Below, piece by piece: positions 8,594 through 20,164 of a DNA stretch of 34,007 nucleotides. How positions within the stretch are numbered: position 1 is the first letter of the stretch; each line of letters opens with the position of its first letter. Source of the stretch: Gammaproteobacteria bacterium. Its GTDB lineage: Bacteria; Pseudomonadota; Gammaproteobacteria; GCA-001735895. Below the pieces are notes generated by a model, which saw only the letters and a program-made list of their open reading frames with translations, had not been told where the DNA came from and searched no databases. Where the stretch lies: positions 1 through 34,007 of the forward strand of contig JAAEOZ010000274.1 of NCBI GenBank assembly GCA_024222685.1. Reading direction: 5' to 3'. Made by a program: the position numbers and the translations under genes.

Positions 8594-9247
8594 TTAACAG
8601 GACAATAAACAGTGATCGAGCAGCTCGCGCGGATGATTAATAATACCGTCAGCCTTCCAGTCCTGTAAGTTGGTGTCCGGCTCGATATAACCATAGGCTG
8701 CAATCACTGTTTTCATACCAGCAGCATTTCCAGCAATCATATCTCTTTGATCATCCCCTAGATAAATGCATTGCTGGCAATCAATTCCAAGCTTATCGGC
8801 GGCAACCTGAAGTGGCATGGGATGCGGTTTACGATACTCCAGCGTATCCCCGCAAATCACTACAGGGCTGCGGAGGTTTAATTGCTCCAATAACGGAGTA
8901 GTGAGCCATTCCGGCTTATTGGTGACGATTCCCCAGTTAATGTGGTTATCTTGCAGCCAACGGAGAATTTCTTCAAAGCCGTCAAACAGTACTGAGTTGT
9001 CTGCTACTATTTCTCGATAATGTTGCAGATAGCGCAGTCGCAAAGGTTCTATTTCCAGTTCATCGACATGTTCGCCAAACCCCAGTTGTGTCAATACCAG
9101 GCCCCCCCGCGAAACATACGGGCGTATTGACTCTAGAGGAAGTGGTGCGAAGCCTTCTTCGACCAGCAGATTATTTAAAGCACCGCCCATATCAGGTGCT
9201 GTGTCGACGAGCGTACCATCGAGGTCGAACAATACTGCTTTTATCAT
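8594..9247 (-). CDS. mupP: HAD-IA phosphatase, Gph-like, probable MupP (MurNAc-6-phosphate phosphatase)
   Basis: This HAD hydrolase is annotated in many genomes as phosphoglycolate phosphatase. With the ATG at 9247, which overlaps the ubiG stop by four bases (ATGA), it has 217 residues; another in-frame ATG at 9259 would add four. Motif I 'FDLDGTLVDT' (7-16) holds nucleophile D8 and acid D10, motif II is in 'GIVTNKP', and motif IV is 'YLGDDQRDMIAG'. In Pseudomonas the gene in this exact position, after mtaD-ubiG, is MupP, which dephosphorylates N-acetylmuramate 6-phosphate in peptidoglycan recycling toward UDP-MurNAc. I use that name on the strength of the conserved neighbourhood; sequence alone cannot exclude phosphoglycolate as substrate. 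Confidence 0.8.
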   Translation of the reverse strand: MIKAVLFDLDGTLVDTAPDMGGALNNLLVEEGFAPLPLESIRPYVSRGGLVLTQLGFGEHVDELEIEPLRLRYLQHYREIVADNSVLFDGFEEILRWLQDNHINWGIVTNKPEWLTTPLLEQLNLRSPVVICGDTLEYRKPHPMPLQVAADKLGIDCQQCIYLGDDQRDMIAGNAAGMKTVIAAYGYIEPDTNLQDWKADGIINHPRELLDHCLLSC

Positions 9248-9948
9248 AAAGTGCGGCAATGCATAAGGTAATTTACATCGATATCGCGCCCGAGTTTATA
9301 GTGTCGGGTTATCGGGTTGTAAGTCATGCCGGTAATATCGACAACTTCCAGCTGATTATCGCGAGCTACTTTAGAAAGTTCAGACGGCTTTATAAATTTC
9401 TGATACTCATGAGTACCTTTTGGCAGCATATTCAATATATATTCGGCGCCAACTATGGCTAACGCAAAAGATTTGGGATTACGATTTATAGTTGAGAAAA
9501 ACAGATCGCCATCGGGTTTCAGCATGGAAGCGGCGGCATTCACAATGGAGGCCGGGTCGGGGACATGTTCGAGCATTTCGAGACAGGTTATCACATCAAA
9601 TGTTTCAGCATGACTTTCCGCAAATTCTTCCGCTGATATCATCTGATATTCAATATCGAGTTGACTTTCATGTAAGTGCAATTTCGCTACCCTGAGAGAC
9701 ATATCTGCCATATCGATACCGGTAACATCTGCTCCGTTAGCCGCTAGAGATTCGGTGAGGATGCCGCCACCGCATCCAATATCAAGTATTTTCCTGCCTT
9801 CGAGATTTCCTGCCTGTTGTTCGATATAACCGACTCTTTGCGGGTTAATATCGTGCAAAGGTTTAAATTCACTCTCGCGGTCCCACCAGCGGCTGGCAAT
9901 CGACTGGAATTTTTCAATCTCTAACGGATCAACATTTAACTGACTCAT
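9244..9948 (-). CDS. ubiG: Ubiquinone biosynthesis O-methyltransferase
   Basis: UbiG performs both O-methylations of ubiquinone synthesis using SAM, at the inner membrane. I place the start at the ATG at 9948 ('MSQLNVDPLEIEKFQ'), which overlaps the mtaD stop by four bases and has an AGAGAG upstream; a longer frame to 9999 lies inside mtaD and lacks family similarity. This gives 234 residues against about 240 in E. coli. The N-terminal 'FQSIASRWWDRESEFKPLHDIN' region and the SAM motif 'KILDIGCGGG' (53-62) are typical, as are 'CLEMLEHVPDP' and 'FFSTINRN'. The gene is translationally coupled to mtaD before it and mupP after it. Confidence 0.95.
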   Translation of the reverse strand: MSQLNVDPLEIEKFQSIASRWWDRESEFKPLHDINPQRVGYIEQQAGNLEGRKILDIGCGGGILTESLAANGADVTGIDMADMSLRVAKLHLHESQLDIEYQMISAEEFAESHAETFDVITCLEMLEHVPDPASIVNAAASMLKPDGDLFFSTINRNPKSFALAIVGAEYILNMLPKGTHEYQKFIKPSELSKVARDNQLEVVDITGMTYNPITRHYKLGRDIDVNYLMHCRTL

Positions 9949-11276
9949 GTAATACTCTCTGGTGCTATTTTTGCCTGCCACTGATTCACGAGCTGACATA
10001 GCTGGTCCTTATCGATTGTGGTGAACTGACTATCATTATAAAGACATTCTCCTGCAACCCAGACATGCGTAACCTGGCGACTATTGCAGGCATAGACAAC
10101 CTGTGATGCCACGTCATACAGGGGTTGTGTATTTAAACTCGACATATCGAGGGCAATAATATCAGCCTGTTTACTCACTTCTATCGATCCTGTCTCATCT
10201 GCAAGCCCCAGTGCCTTTGCACCATTAATGGTAGCCATTTCAATAGCTTGCCGACTATCACAGGCACGGGCATCACCACTGGTTCCTTTTGCCAGAAGAG
10301 CGGCTGTACGCATTTCGCCAAACATATCCAGATCGTTATTACTGGCTGCACCATCAGTACCCAGACAGACATTAACCGCATTACTCTGCAAGTCAGCGAC
10401 AGGGCATATGCCACTCGCCAGTTTTAGGTTGGATTCAGGGCAATGCACGACATTAACGCCAGCCTCGGCCACTCGTTCTATTTCAAAAGCATTTAACTCG
10501 GTCATGTGAACCGCAACCAGGTTCGGATTGAGTAAATTAAGCTGATCGAGACGTTGTAAGGGCCGCATACCACTATTTTTTTCTGCCTCCGCAACCTCAA
10601 AGGCAGTTTCATGTATATGCATATGGACCGGCAGCTCCAGTTCACTACTATACATGGCGACTTCTTTTAACGGTTGATCAGAGACAGTGTAGGGAGCATG
10701 TGGTGCCAAAGCGGCAGTCACCAGAGGTAAGGACTTCATCTCGTCAAAAACGGCTATCGCTTTACTAATATACTCCTGCGAATCCCTCGCCCAGACGGTG
10801 GGAAAATCCAGAACAATAAGGCCCACAACGGCACGAATTCCTGTCTGTTGCACCTCATGTGCAACAACATCCGGATAAAAATACATATCGTTAAAACAGG
10901 TTGTTCCGGATTGAATCATTTCTGCCGCTGCAAGCTTCAGCCCATCCCGAATAAACTGTGCATTCACCCACTGTCCCTCAGCTGGCCAGATATGTTGATT
11001 TAGCCATTCCATTAACGGTAAATCGTTACCCAACCCGCGGAACAGACTCATCGATGCATGGGTATGTGCATTTACCAGACCGGGCATAACAACATGCGTT
11101 GCAAGCTCGAAAATCTCTGCTTCTGCATAGTAACTAAGAGAGTAGATCTCTTCAGCCGGTAATAGCTGGATAATCCTGTCCTGCTCGATAACAATCGCAG
11201 TGTTCTGTAATATTTCAAATGCCTGATTAACGGTAATTATCCATCCCGGCAGCAATATCTGATATTTCCTGTTCAT
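9945..11276 (-). CDS. mtaD: TRZ/ATZ amidohydrolase, probable 5'-methylthioadenosine/S-adenosylhomocysteine deaminase
   Basis: The 443-residue protein is a metal-dependent amidohydrolase that probably deaminates methylthioadenosine or S-adenosylhomocysteine to the inosine forms, part of purine and methionine salvage. Metal ligands appear as 'NAHTH' (H71, H73), H193 in 'APHAPYT', 'HMHIHE' (H220, H222), H257 in 'AVHMTE' and D308 in 'GTDGAASNND'. It is the first gene of a minus-strand operon with ubiG and mupP, the same order as in Pseudomonas, where mtnA also lies between it and gyrA; mtnA is absent here. Deamination of SAH by-product from UbiG methylation is a plausible reason for the linkage, which is inference. 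Substrate assignment within this family is often uncertain. Confidence 0.85.
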   Translation of the reverse strand: MNRKYQILLPGWIITVNQAFEILQNTAIVIEQDRIIQLLPAEEIYSLSYYAEAEIFELATHVVMPGLVNAHTHASMSLFRGLGNDLPLMEWLNQHIWPAEGQWVNAQFIRDGLKLAAAEMIQSGTTCFNDMYFYPDVVAHEVQQTGIRAVVGLIVLDFPTVWARDSQEYISKAIAVFDEMKSLPLVTAALAPHAPYTVSDQPLKEVAMYSSELELPVHMHIHETAFEVAEAEKNSGMRPLQRLDQLNLLNPNLVAVHMTELNAFEIERVAEAGVNVVHCPESNLKLASGICPVADLQSNAVNVCLGTDGAASNNDLDMFGEMRTAALLAKGTSGDARACDSRQAIEMATINGAKALGLADETGSIEVSKQADIIALDMSSLNTQPLYDVASQVVYACNSRQVTHVWVAGECLYNDSQFTTIDKDQLCQLVNQWQAKIAPESIT

Positions 11277-11650
11277 AGGCGCACCTTACAATATTCTGTC
11301 CTGCCTGCAAGCGATAATAAAAAATCTCAGCGTCAAAGAAATGCCTGTGAAGTGTAATCAGTAATGAGTGAATTTCAGCTTAATGCCACCGTGAGCAGGA
11401 TTATGAAACAGCATAATTCCTTAAAGATATGACTGATCTTTTAGTGAAGCCAATAATATAGGCGTCCTAAAGTCGATTAAGTCTTTAGCTGAAAGTGTTT
11501 CAAAATACTAAACCACGTTAATCCGTCTTAATTTTCATTCTAAGAAGATTTTACAATCAAGTAGTGTTGACCATTGGGTTTGTGTTAAAATCGCCCAGAT
11601 TCGAGATAAATCAATCCAGCGTCAAATCTAACCCTTGAGAATTGAATTTT
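11277..11650. other. Divergent intergenic region between mtaD and gyrA (374 bp)
   Basis: This AT-rich region must hold the promoters of the leftward mtaD-ubiG-mupP operon and of rightward gyrA. I see no gene or RNA gene in it. There is a small CTAAAG/CTTTAG inverted repeat around 11466-11484 of unclear meaning, and a possible extended -10 near gyrA listed separately. Confidence 0.7.
11583..11591 (+). promoter_or_regulatory. Candidate extended -10 element for gyrA
   Basis: TGT followed by TAAAAT (11586-11591) fits an extended -10 element about 60 bases before the gyrA ATG. A TTGACC at 11567-11572 looks like a -35 but lies only 13 bases away, too near for a standard spacer, so the assignment is weak. 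Confidence 0.35.
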
Positions 11651-14218
<2,568 letters not shown>

Positions 14219-14237
14219 GGCGAAAGGACTTCACAGA

Positions 14238-15332
14238 ATGAGTGATAAGGCTTTACAGGAACTACGTGAGCAAATAGATCAGATCGACGAACAGTTACTG
14301 GCACTTTTCAACCGGCGTGCCAGTTGTGCTGTAAGTGTTGCCGAAGTAAAACGGTCGGACAGTGATCACCCAAATGATGTGGTTAATTTCTTCCGACCCG
14401 ATCGCGAAGCCCAGGTTATCAAACGGATCAAATCGCTTAACCAGGGTCCGTTAAATGATGACGAAGTAGGGCGCCTGATTCGTGAAGTTATGTCGGCTTG
14501 CCTTGCTCTGGAACAACCACTGAAAATTGCCTATCTTGGACCTGAAGGCACATTTACACAAAGTGCAGCACTGAAACATTTCGGTCATTCCGTATCGACT
14601 ATACCGATGAGTAGCATCCCCGACGTGTTTGCCGCAGTGAGCTCCGAGCATGCCGATTTTGGTCTGGTGCCAGTTGAAAACTCAACCGAAGGCGTCATCA
14701 GTCATACGCTGGACATGTTTATTGATTCAAATCTCAAGGTATGTGGCGAGGTAGAAATCAGAGTACACCATCATCTGGTTAACCAGTCCCAGGATATCAG
14801 TCAGATTGAAACAATATATTCTCATCAACAATCTTTTGCGCAGTGCCGCCGCTGGCTTAATCAGAATTTTCCAGGCACGGAAAGAATTCCAGTAAGCAGT
14901 AATGCCGAGGCTGCTCGTATAGCCAAACAGGATGTTTCAGCAGCGGCTATATGTGGGGCTCCTGCTGTTAAGGTTTTCGATCTCAAAGTATGTTATGAAA
15001 ATATCGAAGACCTGGCGGATAATACTACTCGGTTTGTGATTATTGGACAGCAGGATGTAGATCCCTGCGGTAACGATAAAACTTCTTTACTAATATCCGC
15101 TGGTAATCACCCCGGCTCCCTTCTTGGTTTGTTACAACCCCTGGCCGACAACAATATCAGTATGAATAAAATTGAATCGAGACCTGATCCCGACCGAAAG
15201 TGGGAATACATATTCTTTATCGATATCGATGGTCACCAGCAGGATAAAGACATCCAGAAGGCATTGGAAACACTAAGAAGCCAGACAGCACTGCTCAAAA
15301 TTCTGGGGTCATATCCCAAAACCTCTCTTTAA
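14238..15332 (+). CDS. pheA: Bifunctional chorismate mutase / prephenate dehydratase (P-protein)
   Basis: The enzyme converts chorismate to prephenate and then to phenylpyruvate, the last steps before phenylalanine. I choose the ATG at 14238 (AAGGA upstream; protein starts 'MSDKALQELREQIDQ'), giving 364 residues like the Pseudomonas enzyme. An AroQ chorismate mutase helix bundle occupies about 1-95, the dehydratase begins at 'IAYLGPEGTFTQSAALKHFG' with 'VPVENSTEGVISHTLD' and 'TTRFVIIG', and a C-terminal ACT domain shows 'ESRPDPDRKWEYIFF'. The ACT domain normally mediates feedback inhibition by phenylalanine. It lies between gyrA and tyrA in the conserved aromatic block; hisC, present in Pseudomonas at this point, is absent. 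Confidence 0.97.
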   Translation: MSDKALQELREQIDQIDEQLLALFNRRASCAVSVAEVKRSDSDHPNDVVNFFRPDREAQVIKRIKSLNQGPLNDDEVGRLIREVMSACLALEQPLKIAYLGPEGTFTQSAALKHFGHSVSTIPMSSIPDVFAAVSSEHADFGLVPVENSTEGVISHTLDMFIDSNLKVCGEVEIRVHHHLVNQSQDISQIETIYSHQQSFAQCRRWLNQNFPGTERIPVSSNAEAARIAKQDVSAAAICGAPAVKVFDLKVCYENIEDLADNTTRFVIIGQQDVDPCGNDKTSLLISAGNHPGSLLGLLQPLADNNISMNKIESRPDPDRKWEYIFFIDIDGHQQDKDIQKALETLRSQTALLKILGSYPKTSL

Positions 15333-15338
15333 TAAACT

Positions 15339-16202
15339 ATGATTGAAAAACTCGTCATTATCGGTGTGGGCCTGATCGGCGGCTCGCTATCACTGGCACT
15401 CAAGCAGGCTGGTGTTGTGAATAATGTAGTCGGCTGCGACCGAAGTCCTCAGAATTTACAGAAAGGTGTTGATCTTGGTGTCATCGACAGCTTTGAGCTA
15501 TCTATCAGCGAAGCAGTGAAAACTGCTGATGTGGTTGTAGTAGCAGTACCGCTTGGTGCTATGCACATGGTGTTTCAACAAATATGTGAAAGCATTACTG
15601 ATCATACTATTGTTACCGATGTGGGTAGTAGCAAGAGATCAGTGGTCGAAGTTGCACGGCAGACAATGGGTGATCGCTTTCCGCAGTTTGTTCCCGGACA
15701 CCCAATTGCCGGTGCCGAAAAGAGTGGTGTAGAAGCGGGATTTGCTAGCCTGTTTCAAAATCGTAGTGTCATTCTCACACCGGTTAAAGAAACCGATAAT
15801 AAACTGATCGAAAGAGTCGACTCAATGTGGCGACATTGTGGAGCAATTATCGAATATCTCGATGTTGATCACCACGACAGAGTCCTGGGGGCAACATCTC
15901 ATCTACCACATATGCTGGCCTATGCGATGGTTAACTATCTGTCGGGTCTTAACGATCACGATGAAATATTCAGATATGCAGCGGGTGGCTTTCGCGATTT
16001 TACACGAATAGCTTCTAGTGATCCGGTCATGTGGCGTGACGTCTGTTTATCAAATGGCAATACTTTATTAAAGCTAATCGAAGGTTATCAGGATGAACTC
16101 GATATGATATCGAAAGCAATTCAACATAATGATGCCGATCAGTTGTTGCAATTATTCGGCAAGGCCAAATCTGAAAGAGACTCTTTAATCGGCAACTGTT
16201 AA
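15339..16202 (+). CDS. tyrA: Prephenate dehydrogenase
   Basis: TyrA oxidatively decarboxylates prephenate to 4-hydroxyphenylpyruvate, the tyrosine precursor. The 287 residues carry an N-terminal nucleotide fold 'IIGVGLIGGSL' (7-17), 'VTDVGSSKRSVV', and the prephenate-binding 'PGHPIAGAEKSGVEAG' and 'SHLPHMLAYA'. It lacks a C-terminal ACT domain. The stop codon shares one base with the aroA start (TAATG). In Pseudomonas the equivalent TyrA and AroA are one fused protein; here they are separate but overlapping genes. Confidence 0.96.
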   Translation: MIEKLVIIGVGLIGGSLSLALKQAGVVNNVVGCDRSPQNLQKGVDLGVIDSFELSISEAVKTADVVVVAVPLGAMHMVFQQICESITDHTIVTDVGSSKRSVVEVARQTMGDRFPQFVPGHPIAGAEKSGVEAGFASLFQNRSVILTPVKETDNKLIERVDSMWRHCGAIIEYLDVDHHDRVLGATSHLPHMLAYAMVNYLSGLNDHDEIFRYAAGGFRDFTRIASSDPVMWRDVCLSNGNTLLKLIEGYQDELDMISKAIQHNDADQLLQLFGKAKSERDSLIGNC

Positions 16203-17503
16203 TGACTTATTTTAAATGCAGCCCTGGAAGGTCGTTATCGGGATCAATTCGCGTACCTGGTGATAAGTCGATCTCACATCGATCTATCATACTGTCGTCG
16301 ATTGCAGATGGTAGCAGCACAATCAAAGGATTTCTTGAAGGCGAGGACAGCCTCAACACTCTAAAAGCGTTTCAGGCAATGGGCGTTTCTATAGAACACC
16401 AGGCTGATAAAATCATAGTGAATGGTGTCGGCATCAATGGATTGAGTAAACCAGCCAAAAAACTGGATATGGGAAATTCAGGAACCGCAATGCGATTGCT
16501 CATCGGTTTGCTCGCCGGTCAGAATTTTGATAGTGAACTAATAGGTGATACATCTCTTTCCAGCAGGCCCATGAATCGCGTTATCGATCCGTTAAGAAGT
16601 ATGGAGGCGGTAATTGATAGTGATATAAACGGCACTGCACCAATCAGAATATGTGGCCAATCGAATCTCCAGTCCATCGAGTATGACATGCCAATGGCTT
16701 CAGCACAGGTAAAGTCCTGTCTTCTGTTGGCCGGCCTTTACGCAAAAGGTGAAACTATTGTTAGGGAACCAGCTCCTACCAGAGATCACAGTGAGCGTAT
16801 GCTAAGAGGATTTGGATGCAATGTTTCAACAAAGGGTAATGAGATTCGAGTGGCCGGTGGTCAGCGATTAAGTGCGAATGATATCGATGTACCTGCAGAT
16901 ATCTCCTCGGCTGCTTTCTTTCTGGTTGCAGCAAGTATTGCTGAGAATAGTCAGTTAACACTCAAACATGTCGGCGTTAATCCAACTCGAACCGGTGTTA
17001 TCGACATTCTACGATTAATGGGTGCTGATATAGTTTTATCGAACCACAGAGAGATCGGTGGAGAACCAGTTGCCGATTTGACCGTGCGTAGCGCGAAACT
17101 GAAAGGTATAGACATTCCGCAGGAACTGGTTCCACTTGCGATAGACGAGTTCCCGGTAATATTTGTCGCTGCTGCCTGCGCCGATGGTATAACAAGGTTG
17201 ACTGGCGCTGCGGAGCTCAGAATTAAAGAAAGTGATCGGATTCAATCCATGGCGGATGGCTTGAACATTTTGGGTATAAATGCAGTACCCAGCGAGGATG
17301 GTATGTCGGTTACTGGTGGACATATTGGTGAGGGAAATATTGAATCGCATGGCGATCATCGTATAGCCATGGCTTTTAGCGTTGCCTCATTGTGTGCTTC
17401 TGGACCGGTAAAGATTTTTAATTGTGCTAATGTAAATACATCGTTCCCCGGATTTGTAGAATTAGCATCCTCAGTAGGAATTAGGATTATAAGCGATGAG
17501 TGA
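16202..17503 (+). CDS. aroA: 3-phosphoshikimate 1-carboxyvinyltransferase (EPSP synthase)
   Basis: The enzyme joins shikimate 3-phosphate and phosphoenolpyruvate in the sixth step of the shikimate pathway. The 433-residue protein shows 'PGDKSISHRS' near the N-terminus, 'GNSGTAMRLL', 'SSRPMNRV', 'MASAQVKSCLLLAGLY', 'TRDHSERML', 'NPTRTG', 'ELRIKESDR' and 'HGDHRIAM'. The 'RPMNRV', 'TRDHSERML' and 'NPTRTG' segments place it with class II-type EPSP synthases, which include the Agrobacterium CP4 enzyme, not with the E. coli type. The glycine in 'NSGTA' that CP4 replaces by alanine is retained, so glyphosate tolerance cannot be inferred. It overlaps tyrA by one base and cmk by eight. Confidence 0.97.
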   Translation: MTYFKCSPGRSLSGSIRVPGDKSISHRSIILSSIADGSSTIKGFLEGEDSLNTLKAFQAMGVSIEHQADKIIVNGVGINGLSKPAKKLDMGNSGTAMRLLIGLLAGQNFDSELIGDTSLSSRPMNRVIDPLRSMEAVIDSDINGTAPIRICGQSNLQSIEYDMPMASAQVKSCLLLAGLYAKGETIVREPAPTRDHSERMLRGFGCNVSTKGNEIRVAGGQRLSANDIDVPADISSAAFFLVAASIAENSQLTLKHVGVNPTRTGVIDILRLMGADIVLSNHREIGGEPVADLTVRSAKLKGIDIPQELVPLAIDEFPVIFVAAACADGITRLTGAAELRIKESDRIQSMADGLNILGINAVPSEDGMSVTGGHIGEGNIESHGDHRIAMAFSVASLCASGPVKIFNCANVNTSFPGFVELASSVGIRIISDE

Positions 17504-18176
17504 AACTAAACCCTATGTGATAGCTATCGATGGACCAGGCGGGTCTGGTAAAGGTTCATTGGCGTTACGACTGGCTAAAATTTTAGGTTTTCATCTACTG
17601 GATAGTGGCGCCATCTATCGCCTCGCAGCCTTAAAAGCGTTAAAATCAGGAACCAACATCAAGCAGGAGATTGACGTTCTAGAAGCTTTGCAGGATTTCA
17701 ACATTCATTTTGAGAGCGGTGAAGAATTGACCATCCCTTTTCTGGACGGAGAAGACGTAGCAGCTCAGATACGCTTGGAATCTACTGGAGATGCTGCATC
17801 GGTGATTGCACAGTATTCAGGTGTCAGGGCTTGCTTGCTAGAACGACAAAGACAATGTTTTCAGCCTCCTGGGCTGGTTGCTGATGGTCGCGATATGGGT
17901 ACGGTGGTTTTCCCGGATGCACTAATTAAGTTCTTTTTGTATGCATCGGTCGAAATCAGGGCGCAAAGGCGTTATAACCAGTTGATAAGTATGGGTATAT
18001 CCGCTAATATCGCGCAGCTTCAGGCAGATATCAGTGAACGTGACGAACGCGATCGCAATCGTAGTGAATCACCTCTGGTTCCTGCAACTGACGCATTGGT
18101 TGTAGATTCGAGCTTACTCGATCTCGATCAGGTTACCGAGTTAATGATGAGTCATATACACGAAGTAACCGAATAA
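17496..18176 (+). CDS. cmk: Cytidylate kinase
   Basis: Cmk phosphorylates CMP and dCMP with ATP. The 226-residue protein has the P-loop 'IDGPGGSGKGS' (10-20; the usual family form is GPSGSGKG), 'LDSGAIYR' in the nucleotide-binding domain, and 'VADGRDMGTVVFPDA' for CMP recognition, then 'RDERDRNRSESPL' of the lid. The ATG lies inside the end of aroA with an eight-base overlap. cmk-rpsA order is nearly universal in proteobacteria. Confidence 0.96.
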   Translation: MSETKPYVIAIDGPGGSGKGSLALRLAKILGFHLLDSGAIYRLAALKALKSGTNIKQEIDVLEALQDFNIHFESGEELTIPFLDGEDVAAQIRLESTGDAASVIAQYSGVRACLLERQRQCFQPPGLVADGRDMGTVVFPDALIKFFLYASVEIRAQRRYNQLISMGISANIAQLQADISERDERDRNRSESPLVPATDALVVDSSLLDLDQVTELMMSHIHEVTE

Positions 18177-18221
18177 CTGGCCCTTATCGATGCAATCTCG
18201 GTAAGGTTTTCAACTTTAACA

Positions 18222-18257
18222 TTGTAATGTAAACGCGATCCGCGTTATTCATTACAA
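18222..18257 (+). promoter_or_regulatory. Hairpin in the rpsA leader, possible S1 autoregulatory element
   Basis: An outer arm TTGTAATG (18222-18229) pairs perfectly with CATTACAA (18250-18257), and an inner arm AACGCG (18232-18237) with CGCGTT (18241-18246); a small 2/3-base internal loop separates them and the tip is ATC. It ends 18 bases before the rpsA ATG and has no U-tract, so it is not a terminator. The rpsA leader of E. coli is structured and bound by S1 itself; the same role here is inferred. Confidence 0.6.
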
Positions 18258-18275
18258 ACCTTTTTAGGAATTTCC

Positions 18276-19949
18276 ATGTCTGAAAATTTTGCAGAAATGT
18301 TTGAGCAAAGCATTACTCAAATGAATATGCGCGTCGGTGAAATAATCACTGGCGAAGTTGTCGATATCAACCGTGATGTTGTCATCGTCAATGCCGGCCT
18401 CAAATCAGAAGGTGTTATACCGGTAGAACAATTTTACAATGAAAGCGGTGAACTCGATGTCAATATCGGTGATTCCGTCGAAGTTGCACTCGATTCGTTT
18501 GAAGACGGATACGGTGAAACTAGATTATCCAGGGAAAAAGCCAAGCGTGCTCGTGCCTGGGCCAGACTAGAGCAGGCTCAGGAAGCCGATGAAATCATTA
18601 CCGGCCGATTTACCGGCAAGGTCAAGGGTGGTTTTACCGTTGATATTGGCGAAATCAGAGCTTTTCTTCCCGGCTCCCTGGTCGATGTGCGACCAGTTAG
18701 GGATACTGCTTATCTCGAAGAAAAAGAACTCGAATTCAAAATCATCAAGCTCGATCAGAAGCGTAATAATGTTGTCGTTTCCCGCCGAGCCGTTGTCGAG
18801 AAAGAATTTAGCGAAGAGCGCGAAAAACTGCTTGAGACACTTAAGGAAGGTGAACGTGTCCGCGGTGTAGTCAAAAACCTCACCGATTATGGCGCATTCC
18901 TTGACCTTGGCGGCATAGATGGTCTCCTACATATCACCGATATGGCCTGGAAACGTGTCAAACATCCGTCCGAGGTTGTTGAGATCGGTCAGGATATTGA
19001 TGTCGTCGTATTGAAGTTCGACCGTGAAAAGAATCGCGTTTCACTCGGCCTTAAGCAAATTGGTGACGATCCATGGGCCAACATCATGCGACGTTATCCG
19101 GAAGGTCAGCGTTTATTCGGACATGTCAGCAATATCACCGATTATGGTTGTTTTGTTGAAATTGAAGACGGTGTCGAAGGTCTTGTCCACGTATCCGAGA
19201 TGGACTGGACCAACAAAAATGTTAATCCTAACAAAGTCGTTACGCTGGGTGATGAAGTTGAAGTGGTTATCCTTGAAATCGATGAAGAACGCCGACGTAT
19301 TTCTCTGGGTATGAAGCAGTGCAAACAGAACCCATGGGAAGAATTCGGTTCTACTGCGAATAAAGGCGACATTATTTCCGGCAAAATTAAATCGATTACT
19401 GATTTCGGAATCTTTATTGGGCTCAACGGTAATATTGACGGTTTGATACACCTTACTGACCTGTCCTGGAACAAAACTGGTGAAGAAGCAGTTCGTGATT
19501 ACCAGAAAGGTCAGGAAGTTGAAGCCATGGTTTTATCGATTGATCCTGAACGTGAACGAATTTCTCTGGGCATTAAGCAAATTGAAAAAGACCCATTTGC
19601 GAATTTCATTTCCGAAAAACCCAAAGGCAGCATTGTCACTGGAATTGTGGTATCAGTTGATGCAAAAGCAGCAATTATAGATCTGGGTGATGGTCTTGAA
19701 GGTATATTGCGTGCATCTGAAATGGCTAAAGACCGTGTTGAAGACGCGCGTTCATTCCTTAACGAAGGCGATCAGGTTGAAGCAAAAATTACTGGTATGG
19801 ATCGTAAAGGACGTAGTGTATTCCTGTCTATTAAAGCAAAGGATTCTGACGAAGAACAGGAAGCTCTGAAAGATTACGCTGCGAGCAGTGGTTCAACCGG
19901 AACGACTACCAGCTTCGGTGATCTGCTAAAGGAAAAAATGGATTCATAG
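18276..19949 (+). CDS. rpsA: 30S ribosomal protein S1
   Basis: S1 binds mRNA and helps to place structured or weakly SD-led messages on the 30S subunit. Its 557 residues equal E. coli S1. Six S1/OB-fold repeats can be followed: two degenerate N-terminal ones used for ribosome binding (about 20-90 and 105-170) and four RNA-binding ones beginning near '[22 protein letters not shown]', '[22 protein letters not shown]', '[22 protein letters not shown]' and '[22 protein letters not shown]'. The ATG has AGGA close upstream. A leader hairpin precedes it and a terminator-like hairpin follows. Confidence 0.98.
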   Translation: MSENFAEMFEQSITQMNMRVGEIITGEVVDINRDVVIVNAGLKSEGVIPVEQFYNESGELDVNIGDSVEVALDSFEDGYGETRLSREKAKRARAWARLEQAQEADEIITGRFTGKVKGGFTVDIGEIRAFLPGSLVDVRPVRDTAYLEEKELEFKIIKLDQKRNNVVVSRRAVVEKEFSEEREKLLETLKEGERVRGVVKNLTDYGAFLDLGGIDGLLHITDMAWKRVKHPSEVVEIGQDIDVVVLKFDREKNRVSLGLKQIGDDPWANIMRRYPEGQRLFGHVSNITDYGCFVEIEDGVEGLVHVSEMDWTNKNVNPNKVVTLGDEVEVVILEIDEERRRISLGMKQCKQNPWEEFGSTANKGDIISGKIKSITDFGIFIGLNGNIDGLIHLTDLSWNKTGEEAVRDYQKGQEVEAMVLSIDPERERISLGIKQIEKDPFANFISEKPKGSIVTGIVVSVDAKAAIIDLGDGLEGILRASEMAKDRVEDARSFLNEGDQVEAKITGMDRKGRSVFLSIKAKDSDEEQEALKDYAASSGSTGTTTSFGDLLKEKMDS

Positions 19950-19960
19950 AATCCCCGATG

Positions 19961-19993
19961 GGCGATTTAGAGGATTAAATCGCCCTTATTCTA
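19961..19993 (+). terminator. Terminator-like hairpin after rpsA
   Basis: A perfect 10-bp stem GGGCGATTTA (19961-19970) / TAAATCGCCC (19977-19986) with a six-base loop is followed by TTATTCT. The stem is strong but the T-tract is interrupted, so read-through to ihfB is possible. Confidence 0.7.
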
Positions 19994-20164
19994 TAAAATT
20001 ACTATCAAATGTAGTGACTGTAAGTCATTGATTTTGTAAGATAAGTACAAATAGCTATTTTGCATATCGTGCTCTGATTATTCCTACAGGAATTTTGTGG
20101 TTTGCCGGTGTTCAGGTATCAATAGCATCTTTAGTATCGATATCTCTATCAATTAGGCCTGATA

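Noticed and set aside
9949-9999. Longer ubiG start inside mtaD
   Set aside because: The ATG at 9948 forms an ATGA overlap with mtaD and has a purine-rich ribosome site; the extra 17 residues do not resemble UbiG.
11567-11591. TTGACC plus TAAAAT as a standard gyrA promoter
   Set aside because: The spacer is only 13 bases; I kept only the extended -10 as a weak candidate.
11642-11650. Upstream TTG start for gyrA adding three residues
   Set aside because: The ATG at 11651 gives numbering that matches E. coli GyrA exactly (Y122, residues 83 and 87).
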